NCBI GenBank assembly: GCA_031381685.1
Contig: JANMYF010000224.1
Location: forward strand, 1-13,740
Length of the DNA stretch: 13,740 nt
Origin: JANLQX01 sp031381685
GTDB taxonomy: Bacteria; Actinomycetota; Acidimicrobiia; Acidimicrobiales; JANYDT01
Direction: 5' to 3'
Below the pieces are notes generated by a model that ran no database searches, was not told the origin of the DNA, and was given only the letters and a program-made list of their open reading frames with translations. Each line of letters starts with the position of its first letter. Position 1 is the first letter of the stretch. Position numbers and translations under genes: made by a program. This document shows positions 6,844-13,740 of this stretch, piece after piece.

Positions 6844-7272
6844 CTGCCGGGTGTCCGATGCCTGTCCGGCCGGCCCTGCGGCCTTGGTGAGGAGCTGTGC
6901 CAGCTGTGATCGTTCTTCGTCCGTCAGCGCGTCGATGCCGGGCAGCGATCGGGAGATCGCCTGCTGGAGGGATTGGAGTGCGGATGCGCCGGCAGGCGTG
7001 GTGGCGATCAGTTTGATCCGCCGGTCAGCAGCGTCGGGGAGACGTTCGGCCAGACCACGATCTTCGAGTGCGTCGACCAGAGCGGTCACGTAGCTCGGGT
7101 CGAACAGCATCGTGGCGGCCAACTCCTTCATCGGCGTCGGGCGGACGAGGAGACGCAGGATCAGCGCCTGTGGCGGGGTCAGCCCCAGGTCGGCGACGCG
7201 GCGCGCGAACACGCCGCGCATGACGTCACTCACCACCCAGAGGGCGGTATCGAGAGGGTCGCGGGGATCCAT
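6823..7272 (-). CDS. MarR-family transcriptional regulator
   Basis: This 149-residue winged-helix regulator shows the usual MarR order: a dimerisation helix (TALWVVSDVMRGVFARRVADLGL), recognition region (TPMKELAATMLFDPSYVTALVDALEDRGLAER split across about 47-78), the wing with the conserved DRR (PDAADRRIKLIATTPAG) and C-terminal helices. ATG at 7272 is chosen because family homology begins at DPLDTALW; TTG codons at 7305 and 7323 would add an atypical extension. It diverges from a DrrAB-type exporter with a 17 bp palindrome between them, the classic arrangement for a ligand-responsive repressor of an efflux system. No cysteine redox sensor is evident; the only Cys is two residues from the C terminus. 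The stop lies inside the 3' end of the convergent plus-strand gene. Confidence 0.9.
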   Translation of the reverse strand: MDPRDPLDTALWVVSDVMRGVFARRVADLGLTPPQALILRLLVRPTPMKELAATMLFDPSYVTALVDALEDRGLAERLPDAADRRIKLIATTPAGASALQSLQQAISRSLPGIDALTDEERSQLAQLLTKAAGPAGQASDTRQSTGFCG

Positions 7273-7284
7273 GGGGAAAGGTTT

Positions 7285-7290
7285 GATAAT
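7285..7290 (+). promoter_or_regulatory. Putative -10 hexamer for the exporter operon
   Basis: GATAAT at 7285-7290 is one mismatch from TATAAT in otherwise GC-rich DNA. No good -35 precedes it. A start near 7297 would place the MarR-type palindrome immediately downstream, where a bound repressor would block transcription. Confidence 0.4.
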
Positions 7291-7305
7291 GTCCAGCTTC
7301 GGCAA

Positions 7306-7322
7306 TGTCCAACTGTTGGACA
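7306..7322. promoter_or_regulatory. MarR-type operator palindrome
   Basis: TGTCCAA-CTG-TTGGACA is a perfect 7 bp inverted repeat with a 3-nt centre, sized as expected for a MarR dimer. An extra half-site AATGTCCA at 7289-7296 repeats the one at 7304-7311, 15 bp away. The palindrome lies between the divergent marR-like and ABC transporter genes, so it can control both. Confidence 0.7.
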
Positions 7323-7339
7323 ACTACAAGGAGCATACG

Positions 7340-8373
<1,034 letters not shown>

Positions 8374-8377
<4 letters not shown>

Positions 8378-9303
8378 CGGACATGACCGCACTCACCACA
8401 ACCGCCGCCACGACCGAGCCGCCCGCCGCGGGGACGACGCGCGCCCACGGCAACATGGTCACCGACACCCTCATCATCTCGAAGCGCAACCTGCTGCGGA
8501 TCCTGCGAACACCGCAGTACCTGTTCTTCTCGTCCGTGCAGCCGGTGATGTTCGTCCTGCTCTTCCGCTACGTCTTCGGTGGTGCCATTCAGCCCCCCGG
8601 CTTTCAGGGACGCTACGCCGACTACCTCCTCCCCGGTCTGCTGGTGCAGCTCACGCTGTTCGGCGGGGCGGCGACGGCGGTCGGTCTGAGTGAGGACATG
8701 CAGAAGGGGATGGTCGATCGATTCCGCGCCCTACCGATGAGCCGGGGAGCGGTGCTCGCCGGACGCACCTTCGCCGACGTCGCCCGAGGCCTGTTCGTCG
8801 TGCTGCTCCTGCTCGTGGTCGGCACCGCGGTGGGCTTTCGCTTTCACAACGGGTTCCTCGGCGCAATGGGCGCGATCGGGCTCACGCTCGTGTTCGGCTT
8901 CGCGTTCTCGTGGTTCTTCGCGTTCATCGGCATGAAGGTGAAGGACCCGGAGTCGGCCCAGGTCGCCGGGTTCCTCCCGATCTTCCCGCTCGTGTTCGCG
9001 GCGTCGACGTTCACGCCGATCGAGAGCTTCCCCGGTTGGCTCCAGGCGTTCGCCCGTGCCAATCCGGTGACCAATGCGGTCAACGCGATTCGCGGCCTCA
9101 CCCAGGGCGACGCGCCCCTTCGCCGTTTCGTTGCCAGCGGTCAGCGCGTGATGCCCGGCACCGACGCGAAAAAGGTGCTCGCCACGTTGGAGAACCAGGC
9201 CAACTACGGCAGATACGTGCTCTTCACGCTGGCGTGGTCGCTCGCGCTCATCGCCTTCTTCGCCACGATGGCGATCCGGGCGTACCGCAACTCCAGCCGG
9301 TAG
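8374..9303 (+). CDS. ABC-2 type transporter permease, DrrB type
   Basis: This 309-residue membrane subunit pairs with the upstream ATPase. After a polar Thr/Ala-rich N terminus there are six hydrophobic segments at about 49-68, 85-104, 136-155, 162-185, 198-216 and 281-302. Family-typical features are the first cytoplasmic/coupling stretch RNLLRILRTPQYLFFSSVQPV, SEDMQKGMVDRFRALPMSR (106-124) between spans 2 and 3, and FTPIESFPGWLQAFARANPVT (213-233) after span 5. ATG at 8374 overlaps the ATPase stop (ATGA); a second ATG at 8383 is better spaced from AAGGG at 8369-8373 and may be the true start, losing three residues. It acts in the cytoplasmic membrane as the translocation pore. No terminator-like hairpin of quality follows. 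Confidence 0.92.
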
Positions 9304-9387
9304 GCCGGCCGTAGTCGGCGAGGTCCTCGGGATACTCGGGGTCCCACGCCCACGGATACGAGGGTGACGAGGTCGCCCGGCGTTGCT

Positions 9388-9957
9388 TCAGATCGAACGA
9401 CCGGCGTAGGCCATGAGTCGCTGGGTGAGCGGTGCGTCGTCAGCGCACAGTTGGGCCTCCGCGAACATTCCTGCGGCGCGGAGTTCCGGGGACAGCATGG
9501 CCTGCGCGGCCTCCCAACCTGCTTGGAGAACGTCCGGATCGAGAGCCGGGCTCTGCCCTGTCGCATGCGCCAAATCGAGGGCGTGCACCGTGAGGTCGAA
9601 GACCGCGATGTTCGCCGCGACGCCGGCCGGCATCGTCCCGAAGGGCAGTGTGACGATCCGCTCGAGTGCACCCGGCTGACCGAATGCCGCTACGGCGCGG
9701 TCCGCGGCGGCACCGAAAACGGCGCTCGGCTGATCCCCGACCAGATCGGTGGACATCAGTCGGCCAAACTCCTCGTCGGAGATCGCGCCATTTTCCACGC
9801 ACTCGGCGAACATGATCGATCCACCGGTCACGTGGTTCACCACTCCGCGCACGTCCCACGCCGTGCAGGGGGTCGGAGCGGACATCTGCTCGGGTTTGAT
9901 GTCATCCACCACCTTCCTGAGCGCGTTGACAACACGGACCAACATCGGCTCTTCCAT
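9388..9957 (-). CDS. TIGR03086-type metal-binding protein (DinB / maleylpyruvate isomerase-like fold)
   Basis: This 189-residue protein matches the actinobacterial TIGR03086 family, four-helix DinB-like proteins related to mycothiol-dependent enzymes. The diagnostic N-terminal segment is TPCTAWDVRGVVNHVTGG (29-46), with H42 as a likely metal ligand. The second is FDLTVHALDLAHATG (120-134), with H125 and a nearby Asp or His completing the site. It is cytosolic and its substrate is unknown; the family is linked to thiol-dependent transfer or detoxification by homology only. ATG at 9957 was preferred to the GTG at 9963 because AAGGGAG lies about five bases before the ATG. Length is normal for the family. 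The gene stands alone between the exporter and the NHL segment. Confidence 0.85.
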   Translation of the reverse strand: MEEPMLVRVVNALRKVVDDIKPEQMSAPTPCTAWDVRGVVNHVTGGSIMFAECVENGAISDEEFGRLMSTDLVGDQPSAVFGAAADRAVAAFGQPGALERIVTLPFGTMPAGVAANIAVFDLTVHALDLAHATGQSPALDPDVLQAGWEAAQAMLSPELRAAGMFAEAQLCADDAPLTQRLMAYAGRSI

Positions 9958-10128
9958 GTCCACTCCCTTTTCGTCGGACGCCGGACATCGGCGGAGAATC
10001 GGGTTCTAGCACTTCGCGTTCCGACCCGCTCGCGGAGCCTGGAGCAAATCGGTCGCCTCTTGGCGTTCGTGCGTTGGTCGATGCCAACCCGGGCCGAGAG
10101 GTCGTCCGGCCCGACTCGGCAACGCTGC

Positions 10129-11022
10129 TCAGCGCACGATCTTGCGGATCGAGCGATTGCCGCTGTCGGCGATGTAGTCCACGCCGGGGGTCGAGACGAT
10201 GTCCTGTGGCGAGTCGAGTTCGGCGAGGATTGCCGGGCCGGTGGGGTTGGCGTTCCCGGCGTTCCCGGTGCCCGCCTCGGCATAGACGCGTCCCGTCGTC
10301 CGGTCGACCCGCCACAGTCGTGAGGTGTCGGTGTCGAGCACGAGCAGGTCGTGGTCATGGCCGCTCACGTCGCCGATGACGGCGATCGCGACGGGCTTCT
10401 TGAACTCGAACATGGTGGCGAGGCTTCCGGAGTTCCTTTGGGATCCGCCGCCGCCGATGAAGTGGGCGATGCCGTCCGCGGTCACTTCCCAGACCTTGCC
10501 GGTGTCCTCGTCGACCACATCGAAGAACGTGTCGTGGGCGGTGACGTCGACCGGCTTCTTCAATCCGGTGGCGACCGCCGGCGCTCCGTCGCCTCCGCCC
10601 CGGTCGGTTCCGTTGCCGAAGACGGTGGCGATCATGTTGGCGACGAGATCGATCTCCCGGATCGTCTTGTTCGCGGAGTCGGCCACGAGGAGCCTGCCGT
10701 TCGGGCGTACCGTGATGCCTTCGAGGGTGTCGAAGCGAGCGGCCATAGGTGGACCGCCGTCACCGGAAGACCCTTTGGCTCCCGTTCCGGCGACAGTGGT
10801 GATGGACCCGGCGGCCGAGACCTTACGGACCCGTCGATTGTCGCTGTCGGCGATGTAGAGCTCATCGGTCGGCGACACGGCGATGCCGGACGGACTGTCG
10901 AGCTGCGCCGCGCCGGCCGGGCCGCCGTCGCCGCTGAAGCCGGCGGTGCCCGTGCCGGCGGCAACGGTGATCACGCCGACAGGAGACACCTTGAACACCC
11001 GGTTCTGCTCGGTGGCCAGCAC
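10129..11022 (-). CDS. NHL-repeat beta-propeller, probably the displaced C-terminal part of the HD-GYP/PA14 protein
   Basis: This frame encodes an NHL/Teneurin-like beta-propeller of about five to six blades. Repeating signatures are AGTGTAGFSGDGGPAGAAQL, SPSGIAVSPTDELYIADSDN, VAGTGAKGSSGDGGPPMAA and ELDSPQDIVSTPGVDYIADS. The only start (GTG, 11022) cuts through the first blade: the frame continues upstream with RPDGVAVDSAGNVYV (from 11064), a textbook NHL motif, and no ATG, GTG or TTG precedes it. The upstream HD-GYP/PA14 gene ends at 11063 in the other frame, one base out of register. It therefore looks like the C-terminal domain of that gene separated by a frameshift. If real as a separate gene it would lack a signal peptide. 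Propellers of this type bind ligands or partners extracytoplasmically. Confidence 0.75.
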   Translation of the reverse strand: MLATEQNRVFKVSPVGVITVAAGTGTAGFSGDGGPAGAAQLDSPSGIAVSPTDELYIADSDNRRVRKVSAAGSITTVAGTGAKGSSGDGGPPMAARFDTLEGITVRPNGRLLVADSANKTIREIDLVANMIATVFGNGTDRGGGDGAPAVATGLKKPVDVTAHDTFFDVVDEDTGKVWEVTADGIAHFIGGGGSQRNSGSLATMFEFKKPVAIAVIGDVSGHDHDLLVLDTDTSRLWRVDRTTGRVYAEAGTGNAGNANPTGPAILAELDSPQDIVSTPGVDYIADSGNRSIRKIVR

Positions 11023-11062
11023 GTAGACGTTGCCGGCGCTGTCGACGGCGACGCCGTCGGGT

Positions 11063-13471
11063 CTATCCCAATTCGACGGCGACGACGCGACCCGTGGAGA
11101 TGAGCGGGGTGACCGCCGGAGGTGCGGTGGTCGGTGGTGGCGTGGTGGTCGTCGTCGTGGTCACCGCCGGCATCGTCGTCGTGGTCGTGGTCGGCGGGGG
11201 CGGTCCCTCGGTGATGACGAGGGTGGCGGTCGCGTTGACCAAGAATTCGAAGTACTCGTAACGGACGGTGTGGGTGCCGGGGGGGACGGTGAGGGACACG
11301 AGGTCGTACCGCTCGGCGTGGATGGTCCAGTCGTCGAAGATGACGACGTCGTCGAGATAGAGCCGGACCCCGTCGTCGCTGCGCATGATGAAGTTCACTG
11401 TCGTGCCGGGGAACGAGACGTCCGCTTCCCAGGAGACCGAGAATCCGTCGGCGTTCACGCCCGGGAACGGGGCGGTGGAACCCCACCCGTGGGTGATGGT
11501 CTGTTCGCATCCGGTGGCGGCCGTGGGGCCGACGAGGACGGGGTTGTTGAACGCCTGGTATCCCCACTCACCGGCCGGGCAGCCGGCGGCGCCGATGACC
11601 GTCAACACCGGGACCGTCGTGGTTGTGGTTGTGGTTGTAGGTGCGCCGGTCGTTGTCGTGGTCGTGGTGGTGGGTGCGCCGGTGGTTGTGGTGGTTGTCG
11701 TTGCCGGCGCCGCAGTCGTCGTGGTCGTGGTGGTTCCCACTGGCACGCTCGTCGGTGGGGGCGAGGCTGTCGACGTCGTCATCGGAGCAGACGTCGGCAC
11801 GGGTGTCGGCGTCGTGGACGGCGGGTCGGCGAGCGTTCCGGGGATCGTGGTGGTGGTGGTGGTGGGCGCCGTGGAGGCCGTAGTGGTCGAGGCCGTTGTC
11901 GTGGTTGTCGACGTCGTTGAGGTTGAGGTTGTCGAGGTCGTCGCCGCGGTCGTCGGACTCGTCGTCGCGGGCGGCGGGGTCGGCACCGGAACGAATTCCC
12001 CGGTCACCGGATCCAGGTCCGCAACGGTCGGGGTCGGAAGCGGCTGCGTGGTCCTCGTCTCGAAGATGGGGTCGTCGGGGGCGGCGAGTGCGAGCGCGTC
12101 GGGGCCGGCGTCGAAGGGCGCGGCCCATGCGATCGCCGCTGATGGCGTTAGCGGTGGGGCGGGAGCGGCGATGAGCGCCAGCGCCACGACCGTGCTGCTC
12201 GTCGCCGCGGTGAGCTTGGTGCTGAGCACCGATGCGATCGTCGTTGATACCGCCCGGGTCGTCTGCGCAGGAATCTCGCGGGCGGCTGCCGCGGGCGCTG
12301 CCGCCGCGAGTGGTGCGAGAAACGTCGATGCGCCCGTCGCGGCGGCGCCGCCGGTGACGGCTTGGACGAGCGCGCCGACCGGCCCGTTGCTGGAGGCCAT
12401 CTGGCCGATCCAGGAGGAAACCATGCCGGTGGCAACCTGTGTCCTCTTGCGCCCGACGCGCACGAAGGCCCGCACGATGACGGGATCGAAGTGGGTTCCC
12501 GAGCATCGGACGAGCTCGGCGCGGGCGTCGTCATAGCTCATCGGCTTCTTGTACGAACGGGCTGCGGTCATCACCTCGAAGCTGTCCGCCACCGCCACGA
12601 TGCGCGATCCGAGAGCCATCTGCTCGCCACGCAGCCCGGCGGGGTATCCGTTTCCGTCGAAGCGCTCGTGGTGTTCGTAGACGCAGTTCGCCCAATCCCC
12701 GAGCCACGTCCGCAGCGGCTCGATTCGCGACCGTCCCTCCCCGGGATGGGTCTTCAGCGTGGCCCACTCCTCCTCGGATGGCTGGCCGTCCTTGTTCAGG
12801 ATCTCGGCCGGGACGGAGAGCTTGCCGATGTCGTGGAGCAACGAGGCCCAGCGGAGCAGGTTGCGATCGGTCTCCGGCAGATCGAGCTCTTCGGCGATCA
12901 CGTCGGCGAGCGCCCGGACCTTCTCCGAGTGGCCTCGAGTCTTGCGGTCGTGCTCGTTGAGGAGATTGACGAGCTCGAGGGTCTGGAGCGCGGCGGATTG
13001 GGGATCGGCGGCGAGTCCGTTCGTCCGGAACTCCTCGAGGACTTTCTCCACGCGGCCGGTGTTGCCCATCCGCAATGCCAGCTTCACCCGGTTCGGGGCC
13101 TCCTCCGGGAACGCCAGGTTCAAATGGCACAGCGCCGAGAGCGGAAGAAGTCGGTCCGTCTTGCGGGCCACTGCCGTGGAGACCAGCGTCGCGACCACGA
13201 ACATCGCGCCGATCCAACCGATGCGTCCGGAGAGCGGCCAGGTGTGTCGGTCCACCAGCCGTCCGACTCCCGTGGTCACCGCAATGGCGACGGCGATCGG
13301 CACGGCGAACACGCCGAGACGGATGGCCAGTGCCAGCTTCGGCCTGGGTTTCCAGGCCTGGCGATTGGAGTAGTCCTGGGGTGCGGGGGCAACCAACGCG
13401 AGCCGCCTCCCTGGCCGGTCGGTGAAGCAGACGAATCTCGTCGCTTCCGACATCGGTTCGCGGTAGTTCAT
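11063..13471 (-). CDS. Membrane HD-GYP phosphodiesterase with Thr-rich linker and PA14 domain
   Basis: This 802-residue protein is a probable cyclic-di-GMP phosphodiesterase with an outward sensor part. Order: two N-terminal hydrophobic spans (about 47-70 and 84-101); HD-GYP domain (about 170-340) with H181, HD at 213-214 (LLHDIGKLSVPAEILNK), H242, HHERFDGNGYPAGL (267-280) and FDP (328-330), so all catalytic landmarks are present; Ala-rich segment with a further span near 425-440; Thr/Pro linker (about 500-620); PA14 domain (about 630-757, with GWG, SDDGVRLYLDD and FDDW); second Thr/Pro linker. It then stops at VVAVELG, exactly where an NHL propeller begins in the +1 frame. ATG at 13471 is preferred (AGG at 6-nt spacing); GTG 13489 and ATG 13453 are alternatives. 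It diverges from a micro-ORF and a methyltransferase start. Confidence 0.88.
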   Translation of the reverse strand: MNYREPMSEATRFVCFTDRPGRRLALVAPAPQDYSNRQAWKPRPKLALAIRLGVFAVPIAVAIAVTTGVGRLVDRHTWPLSGRIGWIGAMFVVATLVSTAVARKTDRLLPLSALCHLNLAFPEEAPNRVKLALRMGNTGRVEKVLEEFRTNGLAADPQSAALQTLELVNLLNEHDRKTRGHSEKVRALADVIAEELDLPETDRNLLRWASLLHDIGKLSVPAEILNKDGQPSEEEWATLKTHPGEGRSRIEPLRTWLGDWANCVYEHHERFDGNGYPAGLRGEQMALGSRIVAVADSFEVMTAARSYKKPMSYDDARAELVRCSGTHFDPVIVRAFVRVGRKRTQVATGMVSSWIGQMASSNGPVGALVQAVTGGAAATGASTFLAPLAAAAPAAAAREIPAQTTRAVSTTIASVLSTKLTAATSSTVVALALIAAPAPPLTPSAAIAWAAPFDAGPDALALAAPDDPIFETRTTQPLPTPTVADLDPVTGEFVPVPTPPPATTSPTTAATTSTTSTSTTSTTTTTASTTTASTAPTTTTTTIPGTLADPPSTTPTPVPTSAPMTTSTASPPPTSVPVGTTTTTTTAAPATTTTTTTGAPTTTTTTTTGAPTTTTTTTTVPVLTVIGAAGCPAGEWGYQAFNNPVLVGPTAATGCEQTITHGWGSTAPFPGVNADGFSVSWEADVSFPGTTVNFIMRSDDGVRLYLDDVVIFDDWTIHAERYDLVSLTVPPGTHTVRYEYFEFLVNATATLVITEGPPPPTTTTTTMPAVTTTTTTTPPPTTAPPAVTPLISTGRVVAVELG
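11615..11680 (-). repeat. Two 33 bp coding repeats in the Thr-rich linker
   Basis: Two consecutive units each encode GAP followed by eight Thr (residues 598-608 and 609-619 of the HD-GYP protein). The surrounding linker (11612-11974) is dominated by Thr runs written mostly with ACC and ACG codons, so the plus strand reads as gtggttgtc-type simple sequence. Length variation between strains is likely. Thr/Pro linkers of this kind usually cross the cell wall. Confidence 0.8.
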
Positions 13472-13501
13472 GCTTGACCTGCGGCTCACCAGGGTGCGTC
13501 A

Positions 13502-13531
13502 TTGGATCGTTGGCCTATGTCCGGATAGGTT
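13502..13531 (+). promoter_or_regulatory. Putative promoter for the micro-ORF and methyltransferase
   Basis: TTGGAT (13502-13507) and TAGGTT (13526-13531, TAnnnT type) are 18 bp apart. The expected start would be about 13538-13541, at or next to the GTG of the 23-codon ORF. CCTAT (13514-13518) and ATAGG (13525-13529) form an inverted repeat across the -10, a possible operator. Confidence 0.4.
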
Positions 13532-13540
13532 GACTGCGCG

Positions 13541-13612
13541 GTGACCGACACCGTCGGCGGAGCGGTCCAGAGCAAGCCTCGCCGGGGCAAGATCCCCAAG
13601 AAGGTCCCGTGA
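13541..13612 (+). CDS. Possible leaderless 23-codon ORF ahead of the methyltransferase
   Basis: GTG at 13541 opens a 23-codon basic peptide beginning VTDTVGGAVQSKP and ending KIPKKVP, with its TGA at 13610-13612. No ribosome binding site precedes it, but a -10-like TAGGTT ends ten bases upstream, which fits a leaderless mRNA. Its stop overlaps the next start as GTGA (13609-13612), an arrangement typical of translational coupling. It could be a leader peptide, or the true N terminus of the methyltransferase displaced by a frameshift. The frame is closed by TAG at 13526-13528 upstream. Coding status is uncertain. Confidence 0.35.
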   Translation: MTDTVGGAVQSKPRRGKIPKKVP

Positions 13613-13740
13613 ATGCCACCACCGAACACACGCGTGAAGGCGTCCGACCAGCGCAAACGTTGGATTCGCCCCTCGCTCTGGAACACGTGGCCTGCTGTCT
13701 CTGCGGGAACCAGGACGGTGTTCCGGTAGGCATCGGGGAG
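13609..13740 (+). CDS. Probable SAM-dependent methyltransferase, N-terminal fragment (partial, runs off window)
   Basis: Forty-four codons are present, from GTG at 13609 to the window edge. The segment LALEHVACCLCGNQDGVPVG resembles the short Cys-containing N-terminal motif (EHV-C-LCG) that precedes the Rossmann fold of many class I methyltransferases of sugars, lipids or natural products. The SAM-binding motifs lie beyond the window, so the assignment is provisional. AAGAAGG at 13598-13604 lies about four bases before the GTG. The preceding stop overlaps it as GTGA. The gene diverges from the HD-GYP gene. Confidence 0.5.
   Translation, partial: MNATTEHTREGVRPAQTLDSPLALEHVACCLCGNQDGVPVGIGE

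Noticed and set aside
10091..10120. Terminator after the NHL frame (GGGCCG / CGGCCC arms)
   Set aside because: Arms are only 6 bp in GC-rich DNA, with no following T-run on the minus strand; too weak to list as a feature.
11385..11980. Val-rich repeats on the plus strand suggesting a repeat protein or CRISPR-like array
   Set aside because: They are the complement of Thr codons in the HD-GYP linker; units are coding simple sequence without unique spacers.
12362..13477. 371-codon plus-strand frame opposite the HD-GYP domain
   Set aside because: Antisense shadow of a domain with every catalytic motif intact; no plausible family.

Overview
The window is a GC-rich bacterial chromosomal segment that reads as ordinary actinobacterial core and accessory DNA. 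An Actinomycetota host, perhaps an Acidimicrobiia-type lineage, is suggested by the ferrochelatase with cysteine-cluster residues, the TIGR03086-type DinB-fold protein, the single-domain-set sigma-70 factor, TAnnnT-like -10 elements, GTG and TTG starts and very long Thr-rich linkers. The lineage is inference; no rRNA or tRNA is present to confirm it. No insertion sequence, CRISPR array or integrase was seen.

Layout. On the left, the 5' part of nadE (minus, running off the window) diverges from hemH/cpfC (plus, 658-1731). The 236 bp between them carry two abutting palindromes. hemH overlaps a helical gene of unknown function (1728-2351). A sigma-70 family factor follows (2522-3460), closed by a strong CUUCGG-capped terminator (3495-3533). 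Next, an XRE-type regulator (minus, 3611-4465) diverges from a membrane fatty acid desaturase (4621-5619). The desaturase is followed closely by a cytosolic PhnD-like binding protein (5657-6472) and a coupled small unknown gene (6472-6843). A MarR regulator (minus, 6823-7272) diverges from a DrrAB-type ABC exporter (7340-8377 and 8374-9303), with a clear MarR-style palindrome between them. A TIGR03086 protein (minus, 9388-9957) comes next.

The right end is the most interesting part. A large minus-strand gene (11063-13471) encodes a membrane HD-GYP c-di-GMP phosphodiesterase with an extracytoplasmic Thr/Pro linker and a PA14 domain. Directly downstream, in the +1 frame and without a credible start of its own, lies an NHL beta-propeller (10129 to about 11064). 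Removing one G from a GGG run at 11067-11069 joins them into one protein of about 1,119 residues, HD-GYP / Thr linker / PA14 / Thr linker / NHL. This is either a frameshifted gene, a sequence error, or a naturally split receptor. Divergent from it are a possible leaderless 23-codon ORF (13541-13612) and the start of a probable SAM methyltransferase (13609 to the window end), overlapping as GTGA.

The genes form several independent regulator/target pairs (XRE/desaturase, MarR/exporter) and cofactor genes (NAD, heme) rather than one pathway. I see no single new defence or biosynthetic system; the candidate novelty is the HD-GYP/PA14/NHL receptor.
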